DNA of 64,000 nucleotides. It comes from Microbacterium sp. SY138. GTDB taxonomy: Bacteria; Actinomycetota; Actinomycetes; Actinomycetales; Microbacteriaceae. A program made the translations under genes and the position numbers. This document shows positions 25,680-34,644 of this stretch, piece after piece. Location of the stretch: NCBI RefSeq assembly GCF_039729145.1, contig NZ_CP155793.1:620001-684000 (forward strand). The letters are read 5' to 3'. Position 1 is the first letter of the stretch. Each line of letters begins with the position of its first letter. A model generated the notes under the pieces. That model was not told where the DNA came from. It made no database searches and saw only the letters and a list, made by a program, of their open reading frames with translations.

Positions 25680-27104
25680 TTAGGCGTGGAAGGGCTCGAG
25701 GGTATCGATGTCCGCTCGGCGCAGGCGGTAGTGGCGGAGGGTCAGCAGACTCCCGGCCATCAGCACGGCGGGCAGCGCGCTGAAGCTGAGCACGATGCCC
25801 GTGACGGCCGCGTCCGGCTGTTCGACCGTGGCGCCTGCGACGGTCGAGATGTAGCCGGTGGCCGCGAGGGTCAACGACACAGCGGTCGCGCCGAGGGCGA
25901 AGCCCACGGTCTCGCCCGCGGTCCAGATGCCGGTGAAGGTGCCGGCCTGTCCCGCTCCGCTCGTGCGTTCGTCGTGCGAGATCACATCGGGCAGCATGGC
26001 CATCGGCAGCGACTGGAGTCCTGCGTAGGCGACGCCGGCCACCGCGACGGACACGTAGATCCAGGCGCCGGATGCCCAGACGGCGAAGACGAGCGACGCC
26101 GCGGCCGCGGTGAACAGCACGGTGGCCATCGCGAACGCCCGCTCCTTGCCGACCCGTCGCGCGATCACGGTCCATCCCGGGGTGGCGAGCAGTGCGGGGC
26201 CCACCAGCGCGACGAAGACGAAGGTGACCGCGTCCTCCGACCGCAGCACCCAGGTCGCCACGTACTGCGCGCCGGCGAGCATCGTTCCCGTTGCGAGCGC
26301 CTGCAGCACGAACGTCCCCAGGAGTGCACGGAAGGGCTGGCTGCGCCCGAGTGCGCGGAAGCCCGACATGTACTGGTGCCGCCAGGTCGAAGCGGCGGTG
26401 GCGGCAGCGTCAGCGGTGGTGACGGGAGCGGTGTTGACGGGGGAGACTGCGGTGCGCTTCGCCGCCACATCCGCCGTCCGGGAGGCGATCAGCATGCCGA
26501 TGCCGATTGCGATACCCGAGGCGATGCCCATCAAGAGGTAGCCCTGCACAGGGTCGTCGCCGGCATTGCGCAGGGCGGGGCCACCGGCGCCGAACAGCAG
26601 GATGGCTGCCGTCAGCACGACCACGCGCCACCCGAGCAGGCGCGTGCGTTCGTCGTAGCTGCCGGTCAGTTCCGCGGGCAGGGCGACGTACGGCACCTGG
26701 AACAGGCTGAATGCCGTCGCGGTCGCCAGGAAGGCCAGCAGCACACTGATCGCTCCGGCGACCGGCCCCCAGGAGGGCGGTACGGCGAAGGTGAGGGCGA
26801 AGAAGAATGGCAGAGCGAGAGCACCGGTCACCATGAACCCGCGGCGCGACCCGGTGCGAGCGAGCTGGCGATCGGACGCGGCCCCGATCAAGGGGTCGAT
26901 CAGCACGTCCCAGATCTTCGCCGCCGTGACGATCAGACCGGCGGCGAGGGCGGCGACACCGAGGTTGTCGGTGAGGAAGTAGGTCAGCACGAGGCCCGGC
27001 AGTGTCGCATAGCCGCCAGTCCCGAGCGAGCCGATCGCGTACAGCACGATCGTGCGCGGAGAAAGACGGACGGGTGCTCGTTCGGACCGAGCCTCGGTGC
27101 TCAT
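25680..27104 (-). CDS. MFS/GPH-type sugar-cation symporter
   Basis: A 474-aa integral membrane protein with about 12 predicted helices. The N-terminal run LFAIGS-type helix, KIWDVLIDPLIGAASDRQLARTGSRRGFM, is characteristic of the glycoside-pentoside-hexuronide:cation symporter family. A central loop is rich in Ala and Thr. It is co-directional with the ALDH gene (28 nt apart), so the two may form a unit. Transported sugar unknown. Confidence 0.87.
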   Translation of the reverse strand: MSTEARSERAPVRLSPRTIVLYAIGSLGTGGYATLPGLVLTYFLTDNLGVAALAAGLIVTAAKIWDVLIDPLIGAASDRQLARTGSRRGFMVTGALALPFFFALTFAVPPSWGPVAGAISVLLAFLATATAFSLFQVPYVALPAELTGSYDERTRLLGWRVVVLTAAILLFGAGGPALRNAGDDPVQGYLLMGIASGIAIGIGMLIASRTADVAAKRTAVSPVNTAPVTTADAAATAASTWRHQYMSGFRALGRSQPFRALLGTFVLQALATGTMLAGAQYVATWVLRSEDAVTFVFVALVGPALLATPGWTVIARRVGKERAFAMATVLFTAAAASLVFAVWASGAWIYVSVAVAGVAYAGLQSLPMAMLPDVISHDERTSGAGQAGTFTGIWTAGETVGFALGATAVSLTLAATGYISTVAGATVEQPDAAVTGIVLSFSALPAVLMAGSLLTLRHYRLRRADIDTLEPFHA

Positions 27105-27135
27105 CGCGCCAGTGTAGTGGGGCGATGCCGCGGGG

Positions 27136-27399
27136 TCAGATCAGCGAGAGCTCGCGCAGCTTCGACTCGACGTCGGCGTTCGACGGCTCGACGTGGTGCG
27201 AGGCGTCGGGGTACACGACGACGGGGATGTTGGTGCGGCCCGAGATCTCCTTCGCCACGTCTGCGGCGGCGGGCTCGGCGACCAGGTCGACGTACGTGTA
27301 CTCGACACCGAGCGCGTCGAGCTGCTTCTTGGTGCGGATGCAGTCGCGGCACCAGTCGGCGCCGAACATCGTGATGGTGTCGGAGGCAGGAGCAGTCAT
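27136..27399 (-). CDS. Glutaredoxin/mycoredoxin-like protein
   Basis: An 87-aa thioredoxin-fold protein with the redox motif WCRDC (Cys17, Cys20), a cis-Pro segment TNIPVVVYPD and typical glutaredoxin length. In actinobacteria such proteins reduce disulfides with mycothiol. Start ATG overlaps the stop of the cation-efflux gene (ATGA), suggesting coupled expression. Confidence 0.88.
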   Translation of the reverse strand: MTAPASDTITMFGADWCRDCIRTKKQLDALGVEYTYVDLVAEPAAADVAKEISGRTNIPVVVYPDASHHVEPSNADVESKLRELSLI

Positions 27400-28430
27400 G
27401 CATCCAGCCTACGGCCGCGCGGATGAGGTGGCGCTGAGTGTCGGCTGGGCACACGGTGGCCCGTGTCCGCCTCGTCGGGCAGCTGCTCGACCGGGATGAC
27501 GACGACGTCCTGAATCTTCCAATCGAGGTCGGCGATCCCCTCGGCGGCCGCGCTGAGGTCGGTCACCCTCACCGTGCGGCGGTGTGGCATGACGAACGCC
27601 TCGATGTGGAACACCTGCCCCTGGTCGCGCATGCGGACCGCGGCCCGCGAGACCCAGGGACGGCTCCGCACGTAGGACACGATATCGGCGGCCAGCGGAT
27701 GTGGCTGCGTGCTGTCGTACGTGCGTGCGCGCTGATCCATGAGATCGACCACGGCTGTGCGGGTGTTGCGGAAGCCATCCCAGACGATGCCCAGCGAGAT
27801 GAAGAGGGCTGCGGCTCCGTCCAGCCACCACAGGCCGACACCCACGCCGAGAACGCCCACGATCGAGGCGACCGTCGTCTGCCAGTCGGCCTTCGCCATG
27901 TCGGCATCGGCGTACAGCAGCTTGTTGTGCAGCACGGGGGCGAGCTTCGACTTCGCCGGCCCGTAGAAGAACACGGGGCCGGTGATGACGACCGCCATCA
28001 CCGCGACCATCAGCCAGCCGAGCCAGATGGTCTGACCGAACAGCTGCACGGTGCCGATAGTGGGATGCTCAGCGGCGATCAGCCCGGTGACGGCCTCGAT
28101 GGCGAGGTTCAGGCCGACGGCGAGCAGCGCCACACCCGCGACGAGATGCCCGATGCCCATCGCCCTGTGCAGACCGTACGGGTGCTTCCTGGTGGGGCGA
28201 CGACGCACCAAGAGGAGCGCCGCGAGGAAGGCGAACTGCGGGATGAGGGACAGCATGTCCTCGATCCACGCCGTCCGCATGGCCTGGGACTCGCCGACCA
28301 CCAAGGCGATCACGGCGATGGTGATCGACGTGTAGACGATCGTGAAGATCTCCCAGCGCACGGCGCTCCGGATCGCCCTCTGCTGTTCTGGGGGGAGGGT
28401 TGTGCGACCGAACTGCCCTGTCTCGTTCAT
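27396..28430 (-). CDS. Cation diffusion facilitator family transporter
   Basis: A 344-aa membrane protein with about six helices, exporting divalent metal ions such as zinc, cobalt or iron by proton exchange. Seen: WIEDMLSLIP in the second helix, the HPYGLHR loop, ADADMAKADW in the fifth helix (metal-binding Asp pair) and a cytosolic C-terminal domain with HIEAFVMP. It sits between a small lipoprotein gene and the glutaredoxin-like gene with 4-nt overlaps on both sides. Confidence 0.9.
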   Translation of the reverse strand: MNETGQFGRTTLPPEQQRAIRSAVRWEIFTIVYTSITIAVIALVVGESQAMRTAWIEDMLSLIPQFAFLAALLLVRRRPTRKHPYGLHRAMGIGHLVAGVALLAVGLNLAIEAVTGLIAAEHPTIGTVQLFGQTIWLGWLMVAVMAVVITGPVFFYGPAKSKLAPVLHNKLLYADADMAKADWQTTVASIVGVLGVGVGLWWLDGAAALFISLGIVWDGFRNTRTAVVDLMDQRARTYDSTQPHPLAADIVSYVRSRPWVSRAAVRMRDQGQVFHIEAFVMPHRRTVRVTDLSAAAEGIADLDWKIQDVVVIPVEQLPDEADTGHRVPSRHSAPPHPRGRRLDA

Positions 28431-28981
28431 TCGCCGACCTCCTGGTCGAGGAAACGCTCGAGAGAGGAGAGGAACGCGTTCTCGCCGAGAGGCACCAGCA
28501 TGACGATCTCTCGACCGTCGGCGCCTTCGATCCCGCGGTAGCCGCGAGTGACTCCGGCTTCGTCCACCCAGGGGGTGTCGCTCGTGATGCCGCCGGCGAC
28601 AAGGTCGAGGTGCCCTTCTTCGAGCATCGTCACGAGAGTCTCCTCCGAGGCGACGGTCCAGTCGGTCTCGGCATGGAGGCGGGAGGCGAACCCGTCGACG
28701 AGGTCGACGATGCTCCCGGTCGGTTCCCCGTGCTCGATCCGGACGAGGTCGCCGTCCGGCGCCGTGCCGACGCGGAGTTCGCCGCCGGAGACCGTCTCCA
28801 AGGTTCCGTCCGGGTCAGCGGGTACCGTGAGTCCGCATCCGCCCAGAGCGAGGGTCAGGAGCAGCGCAACGGCGACCGACGCCGCTCGGAGGCGGTGACG
28901 GCTGCGGCGCGCGAATGCTCGGTCCACACTCGCAGGATGCCTTTGCGGCGACTCTCGGAACAGGCCGTTGACGGGGTGCAC
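28427..28981 (-). CDS. Small substrate-binding-like lipoprotein
   Basis: A 184-aa protein with an N-terminal hydrophobic segment and lipobox ALGGC. The mature part resembles only the first lobe of a solute-binding (SBP_bac_3) protein: GELRVGTAPDGDLVRI, DLVDGFASRLHAETDW, ETLVTMLEEGHLDLVAGGIT. Full binding proteins are ~250-300 aa, so this is a shortened version. GTG 28981 is used here; GTG 28927 is another possible start. Overlap with the efflux gene (ATGA) suggests a joint role. Confidence 0.78.
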   Translation of the reverse strand: MHPVNGLFRESPQRHPASVDRAFARRSRHRLRAASVAVALLLTLALGGCGLTVPADPDGTLETVSGGELRVGTAPDGDLVRIEHGEPTGSIVDLVDGFASRLHAETDWTVASEETLVTMLEEGHLDLVAGGITSDTPWVDEAGVTRGYRGIEGADGREIVMLVPLGENAFLSSLERFLDQEVGE

Positions 28982-29042
28982 GCGCGAGGGCTAGAGATGA
29001 CGGCGCGGTCGGATCGACGCGTTGATCCGGACTCATCCCTTG

Positions 29043-29064
29043 TAAGTAAGGGTGCCCTAACTTA
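29043..29064 (+). promoter_or_regulatory. DtxR/IdeR-like iron box
   Basis: An inverted repeat TAAGTAAGGG-TG-CCCTAACTTA with one mismatch between arms, 10 bp before the SIP-domain gene. It resembles the TTAGGTTAGCCTAACCTAA consensus of iron-dependent repressors (13 of 18 positions by hand alignment). Repression by iron is expected. Confidence 0.65.
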
Positions 29065-29074
29065 GGCTGGGGCC

Positions 29075-29467
29075 ATGAGCGGCGCATGCGAGCATCTGGA
29101 GGATCCCGATTGGGACGACATCGAGGGTGCCGTGCTCATCGCCGGCGACGCCGCCGACGCCGGCTTCATCGCGAGCATCGCCGCGCGGTTGCCGTGGGAC
29201 GCGCAGGGCGTCGTCATCCTCGAAGCGGCGGCACGTATCCAGTTCCGACACATCGACGTCCCCGACGGGGTGTCGGTGCGCTGGCTCGTGCGTGGAGACG
29301 GAACGAGGGCGCATACGCGTGGCGAACGGCTCGCGAACGCCGTGCACGCGTGGTGCGTCGAGTGGGCATGCAGTGAGCCGCCGTCGCAGTGGACGGTGTG
29401 GCTCGGGCCGCACACTCCGCCGCACGTGGCGCGCATGGCGCGCAGTCTGCTCGGCGTCGCCAACTGA
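29075..29467 (+). CDS. SIP-domain (siderophore-interacting-like) protein
   Basis: A 130-aa protein resembling the C-terminal NAD(P)H-binding SIP domain of siderophore-interacting flavoproteins: VLIAGDAADAGFIASIA at residues 20-36, SVRWLVRGD, an Ala-rich helix and WTVWLGPHTP. The FAD-binding half is absent, so it is probably a stand-alone domain rather than a complete reductase. The iron box directly upstream supports a role in iron metabolism. Confidence 0.8.
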   Translation: MSGACEHLEDPDWDDIEGAVLIAGDAADAGFIASIAARLPWDAQGVVILEAAARIQFRHIDVPDGVSVRWLVRGDGTRAHTRGERLANAVHAWCVEWACSEPPSQWTVWLGPHTPPHVARMARSLLGVAN

Positions 29468-29519
29468 CCTCACGTCGGCGGTGGCGCACCGACCGGGCGG
29501 CGAAGGGCTGCTCGGGCTC

Positions 29520-29975
29520 TCAGCGCACCGAGGCGACCGCGGGAGCGTTCGCGCCCGCGGTGATCGCGTCGAGTGCGCGACGCAGCGACGAGCTCGACGT
29601 GTGCGCCGTGTACGGGAAGTACACGACCTCGACGCCGACCTCGGCGAACTCGCGCTCCAGGCGCAGACCCTTCTCGGTGCCGCGCCAGTCGTCACCCTTG
29701 AAGAAGTGCGTGAACTGCACGTCGCGCCACGAGTCAATCTTCGACGGCGTCGTCTCGACGTAGACGTCATCGACGAACGAGATGTGCTTCACGATCTCCG
29801 CCCGCTCGGCCGTCGGGATGACGGGCTCGATGCCCTTCACCTGACGCAGCATCTCGTCGCTGACGACGCCTGCGATCAGAATGTCGCAGTGCTGCTTGGC
29901 GTGACGAAGAAGGTTCAGATGCCCGACGTGAAACAGGTCGAAAGCACCAACGGCATAGCCGATACGCGTCCCCAT
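29520..29975 (-). CDS. Glycerol-3-phosphate cytidylyltransferase-like nucleotidyltransferase
   Basis: A 151-aa cytidylyltransferase of the TagD type, making CDP-glycerol or a similar CDP-alcohol for wall polymers. Seen: GAFDLFHVGHLNLL with the HxGH nucleotide-binding motif (residues 16-19), KGDDWRGTEKG and a C-terminal PYTAHTSSSSLR in place of the RTEGISTT motif of the classical enzyme. GGGGAG precedes ATG by 5 nt. It opens the polysaccharide region, divergent from the GT2-GtrA gene. Confidence 0.87.
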   Translation of the reverse strand: MGTRIGYAVGAFDLFHVGHLNLLRHAKQHCDILIAGVVSDEMLRQVKGIEPVIPTAERAEIVKHISFVDDVYVETTPSKIDSWRDVQFTHFFKGDDWRGTEKGLRLEREFAEVGVEVVYFPYTAHTSSSSLRRALDAITAGANAPAVASVR

Positions 29976-30137
29976 GATCTCCCCAGATCAGTAATTCCCC
30001 AGTAAGCGGATCCCCATCCGCTTCGCGACTCCCACAGCCGCGGTTCGAAAGTCTAGCAGGTCCGGGTTTCCTCCCGCATAGGAACCCGTGGAACGATGGA
30101 GGCCGCACGCGATGCGCGTGGGGGACAGGGGGCGGAC

Positions 30138-31316
30138 GTGGGGACACCGGTCACGGTCATCGTGCCGACGTTCAACGAGCGCGACAACATCGCCGAGCTC
30201 GTGGCACGGACTGCGGTCGCCCTCGAGGGGTGGGACGCCGAGATCCTGTTCGTCGACGACAGCACGGATGACACGGCGGCCGAGGTCGCGCGGGTGGCGG
30301 CAGATGCTCCGCTCCCCGTGCGCGTGATCCACCGCTCCGAGAACACGGGTGGACTGGGCGGCGCCGTCGTCGTCGGACTCGAGGCCGCGGCCTTCGACAT
30401 CTGCATCGTGATGGACGGCGACCTGCAGCATCCGCCCGAACTCCTCCCCGCCCTGCTCGCCCGGTATGCGCAGGGAGACGCCGATGTCGTCGCCGCGTCC
30501 CGCTACATCGGCGGAGGGGACACGAGCGGCCTCGGCACCGCTGTGCGCTTCGGCGTCTCCCGCGTCGCGACGTGGCTGACGCGGGCGATGTTCCCGATCC
30601 GTCTCGCCCGCAGCACCGACCCGATGACCGGGTTCTTCCTGGTCGATCGCGGTCGTCTCGACCTCTCGACGCTCCAACCCCGGGGTTTCAAGATCCTCCT
30701 CGAGATCCTCGCTCGCAACGATCTGCGCATCGCCGAGGTGCCGATGGAGTTCGCCGAACGTCGACACGGCACGTCCAAGGCGAGCATGCGTCAGGGGGCG
30801 ATGTTCCTCGAGCACCTCGCGCGCCTGCGCTTCGGCAAGATGTCGTTGTTCGCACTGATCGGTGCGATCGGCGCCGCCGCCAACCTCGGGATCATGTGGG
30901 CGCTCACCGCCGCAGGGGTCCCGTACATCTGGGCGGCGATCATCGGTGCCGAGGTCACGATCATCGGCAACTTCGTGCTGCAGGAGCGCTTCGTGTTCGC
31001 CGATATGCGGACCGACGCGCGCGCCCTCGGCATCCGCTTCGCCAGCTCCTTCGCGTTCAACAACATCGAGGCCGCAGTGCGGATCCCGGTGATGGCTCTG
31101 ATGGTCGAGTCGTGGCACATCTCGAGCGTCGTCGCGACCGGCCTCTCGCTCATCGTGGCGTTCTTCGCCCGCTTCCTGTTCCACTCGCTCGTCGTGTACG
31201 CGCCCCAGCGGCGACGCAAGGGTGAGGGCGATGGTGCCGAGCCCCCGACGGACACCGCGGCCCAGCGCGTCATCCGCGCCATCGATGCCGAGGTGATGAA
31301 GCCCGGCGAGCTCTGA
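30138..31316 (+). CDS. GT2 glycosyltransferase fused to a GtrA-like membrane domain
   Basis: A 392-aa protein. Residues 5-225 are a DPM1-like family 2 glycosyltransferase (PVTVIVPTFNERDNI, ILFVDDSTDD, VMDGDLQHPPE) that would transfer a sugar from a nucleotide sugar to polyprenyl phosphate. Residues about 235-365 are a four-helix GtrA domain (FALIGAIGAAANLGIMWAL...). GTG 30138 was chosen for the GGGGG 6 nt upstream; ATG 30096 is in frame too. The combination suggests synthesis and flipping of a lipid-linked sugar. Confidence 0.87.
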   Translation: MGTPVTVIVPTFNERDNIAELVARTAVALEGWDAEILFVDDSTDDTAAEVARVAADAPLPVRVIHRSENTGGLGGAVVVGLEAAAFDICIVMDGDLQHPPELLPALLARYAQGDADVVAASRYIGGGDTSGLGTAVRFGVSRVATWLTRAMFPIRLARSTDPMTGFFLVDRGRLDLSTLQPRGFKILLEILARNDLRIAEVPMEFAERRHGTSKASMRQGAMFLEHLARLRFGKMSLFALIGAIGAAANLGIMWALTAAGVPYIWAAIIGAEVTIIGNFVLQERFVFADMRTDARALGIRFASSFAFNNIEAAVRIPVMALMVESWHISSVVATGLSLIVAFFARFLFHSLVVYAPQRRRKGEGDGAEPPTDTAAQRVIRAIDAEVMKPGEL

Positions 31317-31348
31317 GGGCGGAGCTCCTTCCGGAGCCGGTTTCCAGG

Positions 31349-32425
31349 GTGCTCGGCGACTCCTCTCTTGCCAGGACGGGCGAGGGGGTCCATAGTGGGC
31401 TCGTGGAATCCGAGGGCGGTCCCTCGCTGTCTCTCACCTGGGCGCATCGTGTCGAACAGTCGGCGCGCACCTGGGAGCAGAGCCACGCCAGGGGAGAGGT
31501 GCCCAGCATCTGGCCGTACGGTCTCGATGCACTGCGTGACCACGCGGCGGTCGAGGTGATCGACCTCGCCCCGCCGGGCCGCGTCGCGCGAGCTCGTGCG
31601 CGATTGTCCATGGGGCCGCGCCCCGTCGACGGTCTCACGCTGACGTGGGATGAGAACACGGCCTATCGGATGCAGACGACCCACCCGCGGACCCGATTCG
31701 CCACCGGGGTGATCTGGCTCACGGATATGGCCGAGACCGGGGAGGCACCGGCACGGATGGTCGCGATGCTCGGCAGGGCGGAGGCCGCCTGGGTGCTCAG
31801 CGACGCACAGGTCGAACCTCTGCGAACGATGCTCGGGCACGGACCGACGCGCGTGTTCGCTGTCCCTTTCGGCATCGACAGTGCGTTCTTCGTCCCGAGG
31901 CCCTATCCGGACCGGCCGCGCATCGTCAGCGTGGGGAACGACCGTGACCGCGACCCCGCCACCCTCTACGCGGCGCTCGCCCGGGTCCTCGCCATCCGTC
32001 CGGAGACCGAGGCGGTGGTGCAGACGCGGTCGGACCTCGACCCGCCGGAGGGGGTCCGGGTCGTGCGGCACATGCCGCATGCCGACCTCCGCGACCTCTA
32101 CGCCACCGCGAGCGTGGTCGTCATCCCGACCCGGCCGAACCTCCATGCCTCCGGGATGACGGTCGCACTCGAAGCGCTCGCGACGGCGCGTCCTGTCGTC
32201 GTCACCGATACCCCGGGGATGGAGCAGTACGTGAGCGAGGGGCGCACCGGCCACCTCGTTCGTCCGGAGGATCCTGCCGAGCTCGCCCTCGCGCTGCTCC
32301 GACTGCTCGACGATCCGGGACATGCCGCCGAGCTCGGGCGGAACGGCCGGATCGAGGTGGAGCGGCGTTTCACGACGCAGATCATGGTCGCATCTCTCGT
32401 GCGAGGGCTGCTGGCCCCCGCCTGA
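31349..32425 (+). CDS. Family 4 glycosyltransferase
   Basis: A 358-aa GT-B type enzyme. The C-terminal half is typical: RIVSVGNDRDRDP, a VRVVRHMPHADLRDLYATAS stretch, then ASGMTVALEALATARPVVVTD with the sugar-nucleotide Glu, and TGHLVRPEDPAEL. The N-terminal half is less conserved. GTG 31349 or GTG 31403 may be the start. Sugar donor and acceptor unknown; part of the polysaccharide locus. Confidence 0.85.
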   Translation: MLGDSSLARTGEGVHSGLVESEGGPSLSLTWAHRVEQSARTWEQSHARGEVPSIWPYGLDALRDHAAVEVIDLAPPGRVARARARLSMGPRPVDGLTLTWDENTAYRMQTTHPRTRFATGVIWLTDMAETGEAPARMVAMLGRAEAAWVLSDAQVEPLRTMLGHGPTRVFAVPFGIDSAFFVPRPYPDRPRIVSVGNDRDRDPATLYAALARVLAIRPETEAVVQTRSDLDPPEGVRVVRHMPHADLRDLYATASVVVIPTRPNLHASGMTVALEALATARPVVVTDTPGMEQYVSEGRTGHLVRPEDPAELALALLRLLDDPGHAAELGRNGRIEVERRFTTQIMVASLVRGLLAPA

Positions 32426-32452
32426 CGATGCGCCGGGTGCTGCCGAGGCGCC

Positions 32453-34450
32453 CTAGCGCTTGGCGCCGCGGCGCTTGACCCGCACGGCGGCGCGGAACGC
32501 GTCCGCGTGAGCGCGGCCGGCGTCGGCCCAGTCGCGGCGGGAGAGATCGGGCGAGCCCGTCAGCGTGGTCGCGGACCGCCACGCCTCGACGACGGTCGGC
32601 GCATCGAGATCGCCGTCGTACATCAGCACCCACTCCGGTCCGACTTCGCGTCCGAGAGCCTCGTTCGCCTCGTTGCGGGGGACGAGCACCGGTCGGTCCA
32701 TCGACAGGGCGGCGAGGACGCTGCCCGAGTTGTGCATGAAACGGTAGGCCAGCACGATCAGGTCGGAAGAGGTCGCGAGCTGGACGAGTTCGGCATCGCT
32801 CAGGAAGTCGAGGTGGAGCTCGACGCCCGGGAGATCCGCGGTCCGCGCCCGGAGGTCGTCGCCGAGCTCAGGGGTGGACGGCCGCCCGCCGATCCGCAGG
32901 CTCAGCGTCGGCTCGACCGTCACGGCCTCGGCATAGGCATCGATGAAGCCCTCCAGACCCTTGTAGCGACGGATGCCGCCGAACGACCCGAGCTGCCCCG
33001 TCACCCGCTCCGCCGAGGGGAACTTCGCGTACCAGCCGCGGTAGTCGCCGTGCAGGATCAGGCTGTGCGGGGTGCCGGGGGCGAGCGGAGTGGTCTCGTT
33101 GATGACGATCCGGTAGTCGGTGTGGCGATCGATGAAACGCAGCAGCCACAGCCGAGGCGCGTTGTCGTCGGGGAGTTCGATGTTGTGCACGGTGCGCACC
33201 ACGGCGATGCGACGGGAGAGGCGGTGTCGGAACACGAGCGCCGTCGTGAGGAGGAACTTGCCCGTGGACTTCCACCACGTGGAGCCGTGCAGCTTCGCCT
33301 CCGGCCAATGCCAGTGGAAGGCGTCGTAGCGTCCGAACAGAGCCGTCCCCCAGGAGAACCGCAGGCGGGTCAGGCCCTCCGTGGATCCGAGCGCCTCATC
33401 GAGCATCTTGTTGTACGGGTTCGTCGTCGGACGGGGGGCGCCCAACGATTGCATCACGCGGATGCTCGATGCGGTGTCGGTCATGGTCGTGTCATCCTCC
33501 GATGGGCGACGGTACTCGTCATAGCGGCGGCCGAGGGCGGCCGCGATGGTGCCGCGGCCGCGGTGCACGAGGCGGGTTCCTCTGGCGTGGTGGGTGATGT
33601 TCGAGGTCAGTGTTCCGAAGATCCTGCGCAGGCCGCCGACGACGATCCGGGCCACGCCGCCCACCAGGGCCTTCAACCGCAGGATGCCGCGACGGATCTT
33701 CCCGTCGGTCAACATCAGCTGGATGCGGGTGCCGGCATTCGCGGAGCTGTATGCCCGTTGCGCCGCCCAGGCGCGGCTCAGGCGCGACGCGACGACGAGA
33801 TCCTCTGTCTCCGATTCGTTGCACCACACGATCAGGCCGCCACGACGTGCGAGCTGCCGCGAGAAGAGCGTGTCCTCCCCACCGCCCAGACCGAGGGACG
33901 GATCGAAGCGCAGCCCGAGCCGACGGACGGAACGGAGGTCGAGCAGCAGGTTGCCCGCGGCGGCCACCTGCAGCACGGTGCCCGTCCGTCTCGGCGGTCG
34001 CCGGAACGTGCCGGACGCGAGCAGCCACGGGTCGACGTCCTCGTCGAAGACCGAGATCACGCGGCCCATCACGGCGTCCGCACCGTGTTCGCGCCAGACC
34101 TCGATGAGCGAGGAGAGCCATGCCTCCCGAGGGATCTCGTCGTCGTCGATGAAGGCGAGGAGATCGCGATCGGCGCTTTCATCCAGGATGCGGTTGCGCG
34201 CGGCGACGATCCCCGGTGCGGGTTCGACGACGTAGCGGACAGGGAGATCCGCGTCCGCGGCGATGCTCCGCGCAGAACCCGCGGGGTCGTTGTCGACGAC
34301 CAGCACATCCACCGCGACTCCGAGGTCGGCGCATTCGGCGATGCGTGCGGGGAGCGTCCGGAGCAGGGCCGCCAGAAGCTCGGGCCTCCGGTACGTGGGT
34401 ACGCCGATCGTCACAGTGATCATGTCGTTCGATTCCGGTCCCCTGCTCAT
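32453..34450 (-). CDS. Two-domain protein: GT2 plus GT-B glycosyltransferases in one frame
   Basis: About 665 aa from ATG 34450; the frame is open to 34651, but the upstream part is low-complexity and lies in the divergent promoter area, and ATG 34423 is also possible. Residues about 10-260 are a GT2 domain (TIGVPTYRRPELLAAL, VLVVDNDPAG, AFIDDDE). Residues about 330-660 are a GT-B type domain (VMQSLGAPRPTTNPYN, FHWHWPEAKLH, GSFGGIRRYKGLEGFID, NSGSVLAALSMDRPVLVPRNE). No stop separates them. Two successive sugar additions by one polypeptide is the natural inference. Confidence 0.82.
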   Translation of the reverse strand: MSRGPESNDMITVTIGVPTYRRPELLAALLRTLPARIAECADLGVAVDVLVVDNDPAGSARSIAADADLPVRYVVEPAPGIVAARNRILDESADRDLLAFIDDDEIPREAWLSSLIEVWREHGADAVMGRVISVFDEDVDPWLLASGTFRRPPRRTGTVLQVAAAGNLLLDLRSVRRLGLRFDPSLGLGGGEDTLFSRQLARRGGLIVWCNESETEDLVVASRLSRAWAAQRAYSSANAGTRIQLMLTDGKIRRGILRLKALVGGVARIVVGGLRRIFGTLTSNITHHARGTRLVHRGRGTIAAALGRRYDEYRRPSEDDTTMTDTASSIRVMQSLGAPRPTTNPYNKMLDEALGSTEGLTRLRFSWGTALFGRYDAFHWHWPEAKLHGSTWWKSTGKFLLTTALVFRHRLSRRIAVVRTVHNIELPDDNAPRLWLLRFIDRHTDYRIVINETTPLAPGTPHSLILHGDYRGWYAKFPSAERVTGQLGSFGGIRRYKGLEGFIDAYAEAVTVEPTLSLRIGGRPSTPELGDDLRARTADLPGVELHLDFLSDAELVQLATSSDLIVLAYRFMHNSGSVLAALSMDRPVLVPRNEANEALGREVGPEWVLMYDGDLDAPTVVEAWRSATTLTGSPDLSRRDWADAGRAHADAFRAAVRVKRRGAKR

Positions 34451-34644
34451 CCGCCCCATCCCCATGGCAGTATCGCGCCTCGACTCCGACGCCGGCTCAT
34501 CGTATCGTGAACCCCCTGATACCGATCTGCGGGGGCTGCTCTCGCGTATAGTCGTTGTCCTGGGAGTCGACGTCGGTCGCGACTCTGGGGAATTCGACCG
34601 ACGACCCGAGGCGATCCGTGACCCGGATCCGGGGGGAGGATCGC

